Assembly (NCBI GenBank): GCA_017399535.1
Contig: JAFQBX010000024.1
Coordinates: 1-64,000 of the forward strand
Length of the DNA: 64,000 bases
Reading direction: 5' to 3'
Source of the DNA: Clostridia bacterium
GTDB lineage: Bacteria > Bacillota > Clostridia > Oscillospirales > Acutalibacteraceae
The notes beneath the pieces were generated by a model, which searched no databases, was not told where the DNA came from, and saw only the letters and a program-made list of their open reading frames with translations. Below, piece after piece: positions 54,820 to 64,000 of the stretch (positions are counted from its first letter, which is position 1; each line of letters starts with the position of its first letter). The position numbers and the translations under genes were made by a program.

Positions 54820-57800
54820 ATGACTTGGAAAAAAACACTAGCTTTTGTCATGGCGGCAGCAACCGTTTTTACCTGCGCATTTTCTACTGCATACGCAGCA
54901 AAAGATGACGAAAATGTCGACACATTGGTTGCAACCACCACCGATTCGGCAGCAACAGAAACAGAAGAAACTGTTACAGTTACCGAATTAGAAAAATATG
55001 CCGATATCGGTAATAACATTGATGAAAAATACATGGCATATGAGGCAGGAAAGTATACAAACTACCTCACATTTCTTAAACATTTTTCTGACCAATACAT
55101 AATTAAGGATAAGATCAATGTCGACATCAAAACTGATGTTTCTGATATGAAGAACACAGAATTAAAGGGTGTCGAGGACCATTTTGGCACAAACAAGGAT
55201 GCTCTTGTTATCGGCCAGGAGGGTTACGTTGACTTCACCGTCAATGTCGAAGAGGCAGGACTTTATCATCTTGCTTTTGATTATCTTCCGATAGTCAATC
55301 AGCCCATTGATATTGAAGTTTCCTTCTTAATCGACGGCGGAGTTCAGTACAAGGAATCAACAACCTTTATGTTCAACCGTCTCTGGGCCGATGATAAAAC
55401 AAAGGACGAAAACGGAAATTGGCCGATGAGAGACCTCAACGATAACGAAATTACACCCGAACAGGTAGAGGTTCTCAGATGGACAAACTATACCATTCAT
55501 GATGTTTCCTTCTCCTCTGACTCTGATTTATTATTCTATTTCAGCGAAGGAACCCACTCTATTAAAATCAACGTATTGCGTCAGTCACTTGCTCTCGCAG
55601 GAGTAACGCTTGGTGGCGCAGAAAAGGTTAAATCGTATTCAGACGTTTATGACGAATACAAAGACAAGGGATACAAGCCGGTTAAAGATAAAAATATAAC
55701 AATTCATGCAGAATATACAGACCTGAAATCCAGACAGTCATTGATGATGGGTGCAGAATACACCGCATCAACAACCAACGGAACAGGGGATAACCTCCAT
55801 TACGCAAAGACACGTCTTAACGTTTTTGGCGGCGAAAACTGGACATCTCCGGGTACATGGGTTGAATACGACGTCGATGTAGATGAGTCGGGCTTGTACG
55901 CACTTTCGTTTAAGTATAAGCAGGACTATGTTGTAGGTATGAACGTTTACCGCAAGTTAACCATCGACGGAGAGCTTCCTTATCAGGAACTTGCAGAAAT
56001 TTCGTTTGCTCCCACATCTGTATGGAAGAACTTTACCGTTTGCGACGAAAAAGAAAATCCGTACTATGTATATCTTGAAAAGGGAACCCACACCATTAGA
56101 TTGACCGCTACCTTTGGCCCGATTGCACACATTGTTCAGAATCTCGAAGCACAGGCATCTGAGCTTAATAAATGGTATATGAAGATAGTTCAGATTACCG
56201 GTGCATCACCTGACACACTTCGTGACTACGACCTGCATAAGACTATTCCCGGTCTCATCGACGGATTCGAAGAAGTTAAAAAAGAATTAGAGGATAGCAT
56301 TGATGAGCTTATCGAAATCAACGGTGACGATAGCGGCGCCTCTATCTTAAAGGTTCTTATCAAACAGCTTGAAGGATTTATTGAGGACCCGGCGACAATT
56401 TCCGGCGCTCTCACCGGATATAAATCGAACATAGCCGAGCTTACCGACAAGGTTGTATCAATGAAGTCTCAGTCGCTTCTCCTTGACTCTGTATTCCTCG
56501 GCGACGAAACCAAGTTACCCTTCCCGAAGAAAAACTTTACCGAAGCTATCGAATTCGCTGCAAAGGGCTTCCTTTCTTCCTTCGCAAACAACTATTCGGG
56601 TTATGGCGAGCTTGAATTGGAAGAAGGCGAGAGTGGCGGCTACGTATGCGAACCGCTTACAGTATGGATGAGCGGCGGTCGTGAGCAGTACAACATTGTT
56701 TCTCGTCTTGTAGAAGATAAGTTTACTTCAAAGTATAAAATTCCCGTTAAGCTTATGCTTGGCGGTATCGGTGACTTAACAAAGGCGATTTTGGCAGGTA
56801 TTGCACCTGATATTTCACTTAGCGAAGGTTCGGATACGCCTATCGGCTACGCGATGCGTGGTGCGCTCGTTGACCTTACCCAGTTTAATGACGAGGATGC
56901 ATTCTACGACACTACCTTTGATGAGGCGTACACCTGGTTCCATAAATCAGCGTTTATCGCTCTTCAATACCAGGATGGCGGCGTTTATGGCCTGCCTACG
57001 TCACAGGACTTCTCGGTATTGTTTGTCCGTTCGGATATTTTAAACGATTACGGTCTAGAAATCCCGGAAACTTGGGAAGATATTTATCAGATGCTTCCGC
57101 TTTTACAGAGAAATAATATGTCGGCAGCTATCGGAAGTCTTACCGGACATCTCGTGCTCCAGAATGGCGGAAACTATTATGTCGAGGATAAGTCGAGAAC
57201 AACCTTTGACAGCGAGTTATACATTGACGCATTCACTGAATCATGTGAACTTAATACAAAATGGGGAATTCCGCTTTCATTCGACGCATTCAACCGATTC
57301 AGAACGGGCGAAATGCCGATTATGATGGGTGGATACACGATGGTTAACAGCTTGCAGGTATCAGCTCCCGAGCTCCAAGGACTTTGGGAAATGGCACTTC
57401 TCCCCGGCGTAAAGCGTATTGACGAAAACGGAAACGAATACATCGACCATACTCAGCTTACCGGTGGCGGTTGCTGTATCATGATTGACGTTAACGAAAT
57501 GTCTGACTACGCATGGCAGTTTATGACCTGGTGGTGCGGTGCCGATGCACAGGCCGAATTTAATATCAAGAATGAGGCCATTCTTGTACGAGGCGCTCGT
57601 GGTACACCGGCTAACCTCGAAGCATTTGAGCGTTTGCCGTGGTCATACGAGCATAGTCAGATTATTAAGGAACAATGGGAGTGGCTTTATGACATTCCGC
57701 GTGTTCCCGGCGACTACTATATCGGACGTCAGCTTACTAACGCATTCCGTGCGGTAGTTTACGATGGACGTAATCCCCGTGAAGCATTGTTACATTATAA

Positions 57801-57966
57801 TAAGGACGCAAACGTAGAAATTCAGCGTAAGCGTGTCGAATATAACGTAGACAGGTTCTATGAAGAAGGATATTATCACGCAGATCAGGACGGTAACCCG
57901 ATTCATAGCATTATTGATAACGAAACGTATGAACGCCCGACCAATTACTTTAATGTAATTAAATAA
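54820..57966 (+). CDS. Very large extracellular solute-binding protein with N-terminal beta-sandwich domains
   Basis: 1048 residues, more than twice the usual size. A signal peptide without lipobox (cleavage near AYAA, residue 26) precedes two similar carbohydrate-binding-like beta-sandwich modules: about 60-270 (VDFTVNVEEAGLYHLAFDYLP) and about 290-440 (VEYDVDVDESGLYALSFKYK). A helical, coiled-coil-like linker (about 450-600) follows. The last 430 residues are a type 1 solute-binding domain (LTVWMSGGREQYNIVSRLVE, GIAPDISLSEGS, GGVYGLPTSQDFSVLFVRSDIL). The permease gene starts 35 bases downstream. Known relatives in Paenibacillus and Lachnospiraceae sit in similar clusters. How it is held near the membrane is unclear. 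Confidence 0.85.
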   Translation: MTWKKTLAFVMAAATVFTCAFSTAYAAKDDENVDTLVATTTDSAATETEETVTVTELEKYADIGNNIDEKYMAYEAGKYTNYLTFLKHFSDQYIIKDKINVDIKTDVSDMKNTELKGVEDHFGTNKDALVIGQEGYVDFTVNVEEAGLYHLAFDYLPIVNQPIDIEVSFLIDGGVQYKESTTFMFNRLWADDKTKDENGNWPMRDLNDNEITPEQVEVLRWTNYTIHDVSFSSDSDLLFYFSEGTHSIKINVLRQSLALAGVTLGGAEKVKSYSDVYDEYKDKGYKPVKDKNITIHAEYTDLKSRQSLMMGAEYTASTTNGTGDNLHYAKTRLNVFGGENWTSPGTWVEYDVDVDESGLYALSFKYKQDYVVGMNVYRKLTIDGELPYQELAEISFAPTSVWKNFTVCDEKENPYYVYLEKGTHTIRLTATFGPIAHIVQNLEAQASELNKWYMKIVQITGASPDTLRDYDLHKTIPGLIDGFEEVKKELEDSIDELIEINGDDSGASILKVLIKQLEGFIEDPATISGALTGYKSNIAELTDKVVSMKSQSLLLDSVFLGDETKLPFPKKNFTEAIEFAAKGFLSSFANNYSGYGELELEEGESGGYVCEPLTVWMSGGREQYNIVSRLVEDKFTSKYKIPVKLMLGGIGDLTKAILAGIAPDISLSEGSDTPIGYAMRGALVDLTQFNDEDAFYDTTFDEAYTWFHKSAFIALQYQDGGVYGLPTSQDFSVLFVRSDILNDYGLEIPETWEDIYQMLPLLQRNNMSAAIGSLTGHLVLQNGGNYYVEDKSRTTFDSELYIDAFTESCELNTKWGIPLSFDAFNRFRTGEMPIMMGGYTMVNSLQVSAPELQGLWEMALLPGVKRIDENGNEYIDHTQLTGGGCCIMIDVNEMSDYAWQFMTWWCGADAQAEFNIKNEAILVRGARGTPANLEAFERLPWSYEHSQIIKEQWEWLYDIPRVPGDYYIGRQLTNAFRAVVYDGRNPREALLHYNKDANVEIQRKRVEYNVDRFYEEGYYHADQDGNPIHSIIDNETYERPTNYFNVIK

Positions 57967-58001
57967 GCCGTTCAGAGAAAACTCTATCAGGAGGGAAAAG
58001 C

Positions 58002-58913
58002 GTGATTAAATTTAAGAAAAAGAAAAATGCGATACTTGAACGCAATCGCCCCATTAGTTACATAATGGTAGGTCCGTGGGCGCTTATGTTTATCGTGTTT
58101 GGCGTTATACCTGTTATTGCCGGTATATTTTTGAGTTTCACCTCATACGACATGCTCAATACACCGAAATTCGTCGGAATTGACAACTTTATCCGTCTTT
58201 TCATTGATGACGATATTTTCGCAATCGCACTTAAAAATACACTTATCATGGCCATCGTAACCGGCCCGTTGGGATACCTGCTTAACTTTGTTTTTGCTTG
58301 GGGTATCAACGAAAGTCCTAAAAAGGTACGTAACATTCTTACCTTCCTTTTCTACGCGCCGTCACTCGGCGGAAGCTTGGTATTCATCTTCCAGCTCATT
58401 TTCAGCGGTGACTCGTACGGACTTTTAAACGGATTTTTGCTTGAATACGGACTGATTGATGCTCCGATACAGTGGCTCACCGACAAGGATTACTGCTTCA
58501 CCATCGTAATCATAGTATCCTTGTGGTTGTCCTGCGGTACAGGATTCCTTACCTTCCTCGCAGGTCTCCAATCACTCAACCGCGAATATTCAGAAGCGGG
58601 AGCCATCGACGGAATCCGCAACCGTTGGCAAGAATTGTTTTACATCACCCTGCCGCAGATGAGACCGCAGTTGCTTTACGGAGCAGTTGGTACCATTTCG
58701 GGCTCATTCGGCGCAGGTAGTCTTAACGCATCACTTACAGGTAACCCGAGTACAGACTATTGTACCCATACAATATCCCTGCACCTCGGCGACTGCGCAT
58801 TCACCAAATTAGAAATGGGATATGCCGGCGCTATTACAATCGTCTTGTTCGCAATGATGCTTACATACTGGTTCTTTGTTAACAAGGCATTACAGCGCTG
58901 GAGTACAGACTAA
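58002..58913 (+). CDS. Sugar ABC transporter permease (MalF/UgpA type)
   Basis: 303 residues with six membrane helices. The cytoplasmic EAA loop (YSEAGAIDGIRNRWQELFYITLPQMRP, about 200-226) contacts an ABC ATPase. The first of the permease pair. The start codon is GTG at 58002, eight or nine bases after GGAGGG. No ATPase gene is nearby; in Firmicutes an MsmX-like ATPase encoded elsewhere often serves such importers. Confidence 0.93.
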   Translation: MIKFKKKKNAILERNRPISYIMVGPWALMFIVFGVIPVIAGIFLSFTSYDMLNTPKFVGIDNFIRLFIDDDIFAIALKNTLIMAIVTGPLGYLLNFVFAWGINESPKKVRNILTFLFYAPSLGGSLVFIFQLIFSGDSYGLLNGFLLEYGLIDAPIQWLTDKDYCFTIVIIVSLWLSCGTGFLTFLAGLQSLNREYSEAGAIDGIRNRWQELFYITLPQMRPQLLYGAVGTISGSFGAGSLNASLTGNPSTDYCTHTISLHLGDCAFTKLEMGYAGAITIVLFAMMLTYWFFVNKALQRWSTD

Positions 58914-58933
58914 ACGAAAGGAGAGAATAACAA

Positions 58934-59791
58934 ATGGCACACGTAAAAGGGCAGGCACGCCTGTCAAGATCACGCGGCGGCGACTATTTTATGTATTTCA
59001 TAATGTTCTTCTTTGGAATCATATTCGCCATTCCGCTTTATTACACTGTATTGTGTTCATTCAAACCTCTTAACGAGCTTTCGATATTCCCTCCTCGTTT
59101 TTACGTCGTAAACCCGACAACAGAACACTATACATTGATGCTTAGACTTCTTTCATCATCAAAAATTCCTTTTTCACGTTATCTTTTTAACACCGTGTTT
59201 ATCACAATTGTGGGAACGGTCGGCTCAATCATCATCGCATCGGTTGCAGCTTACCCCCTTGCAAAGCACCAATTCGTAGGTAAGTCGGCGTTATACAACA
59301 TTATCGTTTGGGCGATGATGTTTAGCGGTGAAGTTACCAGTATTCCGTCATACCTTATTGTTACCGGACTTGGACTTTATAATACATATTGGTCGATATT
59401 CTTGCCCAACTGGTCGGGAACAGGTAACGTATTCCTTATGCGTCAGTTTATGGAGGCAAACATTCCTTCGGCGGTAGTCGAAGCGGCCAAAATTGACGGC
59501 TCTAACGAATGGAATATTTATTGGCGAATTGTAATGCCTAACGTAAAGCCGGCTTGGCTGACCCTCATTATCTTTAACTTTGGTGGATACTGGGGCTCAG
59601 GTGCCAGCTACATCAATATTGAAGAAATGAAGCTTTTACCTACCGCAATCGGTCAGATTACCTCAGCCGGTATGACCCGTGCAGGTGCCGGTTGTGCAGT
59701 TGGTGTATTTATGCTTGTTCCACCGCTCATTTTGTTCCTGTTTAGCCAGAGCGCTATCATGGAAACGATGTCAACGGCCGGACTTAAGTAA
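58934..59791 (+). CDS. Sugar ABC transporter permease (MalG/UgpE type)
   Basis: 285 residues with six membrane helices. The EAA loop reads VVEAAKIDGSNEWNIYWRIVMPNVKP at about 180-205, as in MalG-type permeases. It partners the permease 20 bases upstream. An AAAGGAGAG site precedes the ATG. Confidence 0.93.
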   Translation: MAHVKGQARLSRSRGGDYFMYFIMFFFGIIFAIPLYYTVLCSFKPLNELSIFPPRFYVVNPTTEHYTLMLRLLSSSKIPFSRYLFNTVFITIVGTVGSIIIASVAAYPLAKHQFVGKSALYNIIVWAMMFSGEVTSIPSYLIVTGLGLYNTYWSIFLPNWSGTGNVFLMRQFMEANIPSAVVEAAKIDGSNEWNIYWRIVMPNVKPAWLTLIIFNFGGYWGSGASYINIEEMKLLPTAIGQITSAGMTRAGAGCAVGVFMLVPPLILFLFSQSAIMETMSTAGLK

Positions 59792-59836
59792 AAGATCTTA
59801 GCCACGACATCAAATATCATGATAGGAGGAACTAAT

Positions 59837-61378
59837 ATGAAATTATTTGCTAAAATAATGAGCGTAGCAGCATGCGTAGTAATCGTAGCATGTACCGTGC
59901 TTTTACCGGTATCTGCATTGTCGGTTGCCCCGTACGAAGGGTATGACTATGACCCGTATGGTCAGGCCACTGCAGCTCCTTTGGGATACATTCCCGATAA
60001 AAAGGTTACATACGTTGACATGAACGTTATCGGCGGAGTAGGTCAAAGCGGCGCAGAAAATGGCCTCAATCGTCCGGAAGACATGTTCAGATACAATGAC
60101 ACATTCTTCATTGCCGATACAGGAAATAACCGAATTGTTATGCTCGACAGCGAGCTTCAGTATGTCAGAGAGTATACCGAATTTACAAGTGCCGACGGAA
60201 GCGAAAGCTGTCCCATACTTTCACCCCGTGACGTTTTTGTCAGAGAGGATACAATTTATGTATGCTGCAACGAAACAAAGACTAACGAAAATGGCGAAAA
60301 CTATAAGGACGGCTATATCCTTTCGGGTACCATCGAAGGTACACTCAATAAACGCTATGGTAAGCCGGTTCACGAATCGGTAGAAATCAAGGACTATGAG
60401 CCCCTTACCGTAGTAGTTGATAAATCGGGCTATCTTTATATCAGAGCGCTCGGTATCCTCGAAGGTCTCATCATTCTCGACAAAGAAGGCGAATTTGTTC
60501 AGTACTACGGCGCAAACAAGGTTGTAATGACCTGGGCTCTCGTAGCACAGGCAATGTGGAAAAAGGTATTCAACCGCCAATCAACATCCACAACAATAAA
60601 GGCCGTACCTACTGAAATGTCGAATCTGTTCATGGACAGTGAAGGATTTATCTATACTACTACATCCACCGACACGGTATCGGCCGACCTTCGTTTGAGA
60701 AAGATTAACCCTCTCGGCGAAAACACTCTTATTCCCGATGCAAACGCAATCATTTCGACCGTTTACGGCGACCGCGCTATAACCAGTGAGCTCGAGGACG
60801 TTTACGTTGACGAAGAGGGATATATCGCAGTTGTTGATCTTAAAATGTGCCGTATATTCGTTTACGACAGCCGAAGCGTTCAGCTTACCGTATTCGGTAA
60901 CGGACATAATCAGCTCGGCTCAATCAAGTATCCGACCGCAATCACAAAGTACGGCGAAAAGTACTATGTACTCGATCAGATTTCCGGTACTATCAATATT
61001 TACAAGCCCACCGAATATATGAAGAAGCTTGTTATAGCTGATAAATATTATCGTGACGGTCATTACGTCGAGGGCGAAAAATATTGGCGAGAGGTTCTCA
61101 AATATAATTCGAACTTCTCGATTGGATATGCGGCAATCGGAAAATCTCTGCTCCAAAAAGAGCAGTACAAAGAGTCACTATCCTACCTTAAATACGGACA
61201 GGATAGAACTTCATACTCAGCAGCTCTCGCAGAATACAGAAAGCAGTATGTACGCGATAACTTCTTGTGGTTTGTGCCGTTATTATTGGCTTGTGCAGTT
61301 GCATTTATCAAGGGAATCGGTTTGATTCAAGCTGCACTCGGAATTAAGAGAGAAAAGAAGAGTATTAAGTTCAAATAA
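59837..61378 (+). CDS. Membrane-anchored NHL-repeat-like protein with TPR-like segment
   Basis: 513 residues. An N-terminal signal peptide or anchor (about 8-28) is followed by a beta-propeller of NHL-like repeats (about 45-395). The repeats include GLNRPEDMFRYNDTFFIADTGNNRIVMLD and GSIKYPTAITKYGEKYYVLDQISGTINIY. A TPR-like helical part (about 395-465; AIGKSLLQKEQYKESLSYLKYG) and one C-terminal membrane helix (about 478-498) with a basic tail complete it. The ATG at 59837 follows AGGAGG. Its role in the importer cluster is not known; NHL propellers usually bind proteins, RNA or sugars. Confidence 0.82.
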   Translation: MKLFAKIMSVAACVVIVACTVLLPVSALSVAPYEGYDYDPYGQATAAPLGYIPDKKVTYVDMNVIGGVGQSGAENGLNRPEDMFRYNDTFFIADTGNNRIVMLDSELQYVREYTEFTSADGSESCPILSPRDVFVREDTIYVCCNETKTNENGENYKDGYILSGTIEGTLNKRYGKPVHESVEIKDYEPLTVVVDKSGYLYIRALGILEGLIILDKEGEFVQYYGANKVVMTWALVAQAMWKKVFNRQSTSTTIKAVPTEMSNLFMDSEGFIYTTTSTDTVSADLRLRKINPLGENTLIPDANAIISTVYGDRAITSELEDVYVDEEGYIAVVDLKMCRIFVYDSRSVQLTVFGNGHNQLGSIKYPTAITKYGEKYYVLDQISGTINIYKPTEYMKKLVIADKYYRDGHYVEGEKYWREVLKYNSNFSIGYAAIGKSLLQKEQYKESLSYLKYGQDRTSYSAALAEYRKQYVRDNFLWFVPLLLACAVAFIKGIGLIQAALGIKREKKSIKFK

Positions 61379-61407
61379 TCTTAGATATTTATCAGGAGGT
61401 GACAAAA

Positions 61408-62115
61408 TTGGCTACATATTCAGCACTTGCTAAATATAGCAAAAAAATGATTAGCGAAATTCAGTGGAAGCATCTGTTACCGAAATATTGGAACTGGAAA
61501 AAGATCATTTGGCCGTTCCGCGTATTGATTCATCCGTTAAAGGCATATAACGAAATTAAATACGAAAAAGCAGGTTCAGTTGGCCTTTCATTTGTAATTC
61601 TGGCTGCTTGGTTCTTCAGCAGCATATATGAATATCTGGAATATGGTTTCCAGTTCACAACAAACAAGGTTGAAATGCTCAGCGTTTTGTCCGAGTTTAT
61701 GAGTTCAGCGATGATCATCGTTTTATGGTCCATCGCAAACTGGGCGATATGTACACTTATGGACGGCGAAGGTTGGTTTAAAGAGATTTGGATAGCAAAC
61801 AGCTATGCTACAATGCCTCTCGTAGTTACTACTATTCCGCTTACCATACTTTCAAAGGTCCTCACGATTGAAGAAGCATCATGGTTGACATTGCTTGGCA
61901 CCATAGCGTTCTTCTGGACGGTATTGCTCATGTTAATCGCAAATACAATAATCCACCAATACTCAATTAAGAAGAGCATATTCTCAATGATACTTACCGT
62001 TTTTGGTGTGTTCATTCTCTTGCTCCTCGTTGTATTGTTGGTATCGCTCGTTGCACAGTTCTGGGATTTCGTCACTGTAATCGGACGGGAACTGATGTTT
62101 AGATTTAACGGATAG
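61408..62115 (+). CDS. Yip1-family membrane protein
   Basis: About 235 residues with five membrane helices. The sequence HLLPKYWNWKKIIWPFRVLIHPLKAYNEIKYEKAGS before the first helix is typical of Yip1 domain proteins in these clusters. The AGGAGG ribosome binding site overlaps an in-frame GTG at 61399, so the TTG at 61408, seven bases downstream of it, is the better start. Function in the importer cluster is unknown. Confidence 0.82.
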   Translation: MATYSALAKYSKKMISEIQWKHLLPKYWNWKKIIWPFRVLIHPLKAYNEIKYEKAGSVGLSFVILAAWFFSSIYEYLEYGFQFTTNKVEMLSVLSEFMSSAMIIVLWSIANWAICTLMDGEGWFKEIWIANSYATMPLVVTTIPLTILSKVLTIEEASWLTLLGTIAFFWTVLLMLIANTIIHQYSIKKSIFSMILTVFGVFILLLLVVLLVSLVAQFWDFVTVIGRELMFRFNG

Positions 62116-62128
62116 GTAGGTGAGATAG

Positions 62129-64000
62129 ATGAAAAACAAATTCAGATTATTATATATTGTAGTAGCTCTTGTTTTGGTTCTTACTCTGTCATCTACCTCG
62201 TTCGTTGTTTCGGCTGACGAAATCGAAGAAACAACCGAACCTACCGAAGTGGTCGATCTAACAGAAGAAGTAAAGGAAACAGCTCCTGTTTTCAGCGGTA
62301 TCGAAGAATTTGAAAAAATTGCTGAACTAGGCGGATTGCGACTTTACATGCTCGAAAGGTCGAACGAATGGATTTGCTTCGGCGTAGAAGATATCGAAAC
62401 CGGCGAAGTATGGTACTCGATGCCTCAGAATTTGGACAGCATCACAATCGCCACCAGAAAGAAAGAGGCAAAATCGACCGGCGTTATCACCTATCAGAAC
62501 GAGAATAAGAACGATTCCTACATTTATACCAGCGATGCCGTAAGAAAAGGCAACTATGACATCGAAAAGATTGATAACGGTGTTAGAATCACCTACGAAT
62601 TCCCGAAGAAGATCACAGAAACAAAGAAGATTACCTTCGGCTTTACAGTTCCGATGGTATTCCGTTTGACAGAGGACGGCGGCTTCGAGGCCGGTGTCGA
62701 ATTCACCAAAATCAAGGTAGAGAAAAAGTCAGAACACGAAATTATTTCTGTTGCCGTAATGCCTTACTTTGGAAGTGCACTTTACGAATCTGACGGATAT
62801 ATGTTTCTGCCGGACGGAAGCGGTGCAATAATCGCTAACGATTATCAGGCACTTGACGGTCTTTCAAAGCGTATTTCATACCAGGTTTACGGCGGAGACA
62901 CCGCCCTTAACTCTAAGTATTCACTTGGAAAAACCGAATCGGTCGTATTACCCGTATTCGGAACAAAGGGCGACGACAAGGGCTTTTTAGCCGTTATCAA
63001 GGACGGCGACGCAGTATCAAAAGTAACCGCAATGCCTTCACGTGCAGCAGTTCCTTATACTTCGATTTATGCCGAATTCACCTATAATTACCAGGATACA
63101 TTTGACACCACGTCAAACTGGTTTAACAAGGCGTACAATCAGGTTGCTTACGGATATTCAATGATTGATTGCTGCTCGGTTGTTTACTATCCGCTTACGG
63201 GAGAGGATAGCGACTATATCGGCATGGCAAAGCGTTATAGAAAGTATCTCATCGACGAGGTTGGAGTCGAATCAACCGCACCAGCTAACGTAACCCTTAA
63301 CATTGATACAATGGGCGCAATTACAAAGAGTGTATCAAAGTTTGGTTTTATCGTTGATGCGATTCAAAAGGTTACAAACTTTGAAGAAGCAGGAAAGATG
63401 CTCACCGAGCTCAATAAGAGCGGTGTTAAGGATGTCGATTTGAGAATGACCGCTTGGACCGACGGCGGCGTTAAGTCAACATTTGTTGATTCAGCCGATC
63501 CAGAAAGTGAGCTTGGCGGCGAAAAGGGACTTAAAAAGCTTATTTCAACCGCAAAAGAACTCAATTCAGACCTGTATTTCGACGTCGATGTTTGTGCTGT
63601 GTACGAGGGTACGTTCTCCTGGCCGATCAGAAAGGTCGCTGTTCGAAACATTCTTAATGAGTACGCTCAAAAGGGCTTTTTCCGTCGTGATAATGGACTT
63701 TTCCATGGCGGAGAGGCAAGCTATTATCTCGTTAACCCGAAATATTATGAGGAACAGATAACAGCGTTTACAAAGGATTTCAAGGACTATAATCAGTCGA
63801 ATCTTTCGCTCGGTTCACTCGGTTCGACCCTTTACTCTGACTTTAACAACGGAAGCAACTTTACCGACCGTCAGAAATCTGAGGAATTGGTAAAGAAGGC
63901 ACTCGCCGTCGCAAAGGAAAATGCAGGCAGCATAGTAGTCGATAACGGAAACGCATATACCTATGCATACGCTGATAAGATTCTTTCGCTCCCGATGTAT
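62129..64000 (+). CDS. DUF5696-type secreted protein (C-terminus cut by window edge)
   Basis: The frame is open from the ATG at 62129 to the right edge, 624 residues so far. A signal peptide (about 1-29, ending VVSA) precedes an acidic linker. A beta-rich domain follows (about 50-330; YMFLPDGSGAIIAN near 228), then a region predicted by eye as a TIM barrel (LTELNKSGVKDVDLRMTAWTDGG, then LNSDLYFDVDVCAVYEG). This matches the DUF5696 family, which commonly follows NHL and Yip1 genes in sugar-importer clusters. The fold hints at a glycoside hydrolase, but no catalytic pair can be named. The ribosome binding site is AGGTGA. Confidence 0.75.
   Translation, partial: MKNKFRLLYIVVALVLVLTLSSTSFVVSADEIEETTEPTEVVDLTEEVKETAPVFSGIEEFEKIAELGGLRLYMLERSNEWICFGVEDIETGEVWYSMPQNLDSITIATRKKEAKSTGVITYQNENKNDSYIYTSDAVRKGNYDIEKIDNGVRITYEFPKKITETKKITFGFTVPMVFRLTEDGGFEAGVEFTKIKVEKKSEHEIISVAVMPYFGSALYESDGYMFLPDGSGAIIANDYQALDGLSKRISYQVYGGDTALNSKYSLGKTESVVLPVFGTKGDDKGFLAVIKDGDAVSKVTAMPSRAAVPYTSIYAEFTYNYQDTFDTTSNWFNKAYNQVAYGYSMIDCCSVVYYPLTGEDSDYIGMAKRYRKYLIDEVGVESTAPANVTLNIDTMGAITKSVSKFGFIVDAIQKVTNFEEAGKMLTELNKSGVKDVDLRMTAWTDGGVKSTFVDSADPESELGGEKGLKKLISTAKELNSDLYFDVDVCAVYEGTFSWPIRKVAVRNILNEYAQKGFFRRDNGLFHGGEASYYLVNPKYYEEQITAFTKDFKDYNQSNLSLGSLGSTLYSDFNNGSNFTDRQKSEELVKKALAVAKENAGSIVVDNGNAYTYAYADKILSLPMY

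Overview
The window looks like a piece of a Gram-positive, endospore-forming, plant-fibre-degrading member of the Clostridia, most like the Oscillospirales/Ruminococcaceae group. The reasons are an alpha/beta-type small acid-soluble spore protein, AGGAGG-type ribosome binding sites, intrinsic terminators throughout, many lipoproteins, and type I dockerin modules on four large secreted proteins, which implies a cellulosome. No cohesin or scaffoldin gene is in the window. The taxon is inferred from gene content only.

1-10.9 kb is mostly housekeeping. On the minus strand are an ECF sigma factor overlapping a DUF4349 membrane protein (cut by the left edge), the tRNA methylthiotransferase mtaB, a small membrane protein and a RodA/FtsW-family protein. 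On the plus strand is a compact run tsaE-tsaB-rpiB-upp-WYL regulator-GNAT acetyltransferase-membrane protein, with overlapping or nearly touching genes. tspO and an unrecognised gene follow on the minus strand, then a tRNA-Gln(CUG).

11.4-31.7 kb is a minus-strand block of giant secreted proteins. Three are paralogous SGNH (GDSL) esterases with Ig-like, LamG-like and dockerin modules, and the most downstream one carries an extra CE2-type esterase after its dockerin. Their upstream regions share a promoter, a distal box and a structured leader. They are followed by a spore protein and by two 1.37-1.38 kb-residue proteins with InlB/Flg_new-type repeats, one with an SGNH esterase and one with a beta-helix-like start.

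31.7-36.3 kb holds smpB, the tmRNA gene, a small DUF4303-like gene bracketed by two arrays of direct repeats with about 20-bp period, clusters of small hairpins, and two lipoproteins. 36.3-40.3 kb holds a membrane-anchored CE2-type esterase and the argGH operon.

40.5-64 kb reads as a polysaccharide-utilisation region. It has a secreted dockerin-bearing GH74-like propeller protein and an AraC regulator. Divergent from the regulator are three more GH74-like paralogues: one without a signal peptide and two lipoproteins. Then come a solute-binding lipoprotein and an ABC-importer cluster made of a 1048-residue binding protein, two permeases, an NHL-like protein, a Yip1 protein and a DUF5696 protein cut by the right edge. 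No ABC ATPase is present, so a shared ATPase elsewhere is expected. Together the esterases, GH74-like proteins and importer suggest breakdown and uptake of an acetylated plant glucan such as xyloglucan. The substrate is inference.
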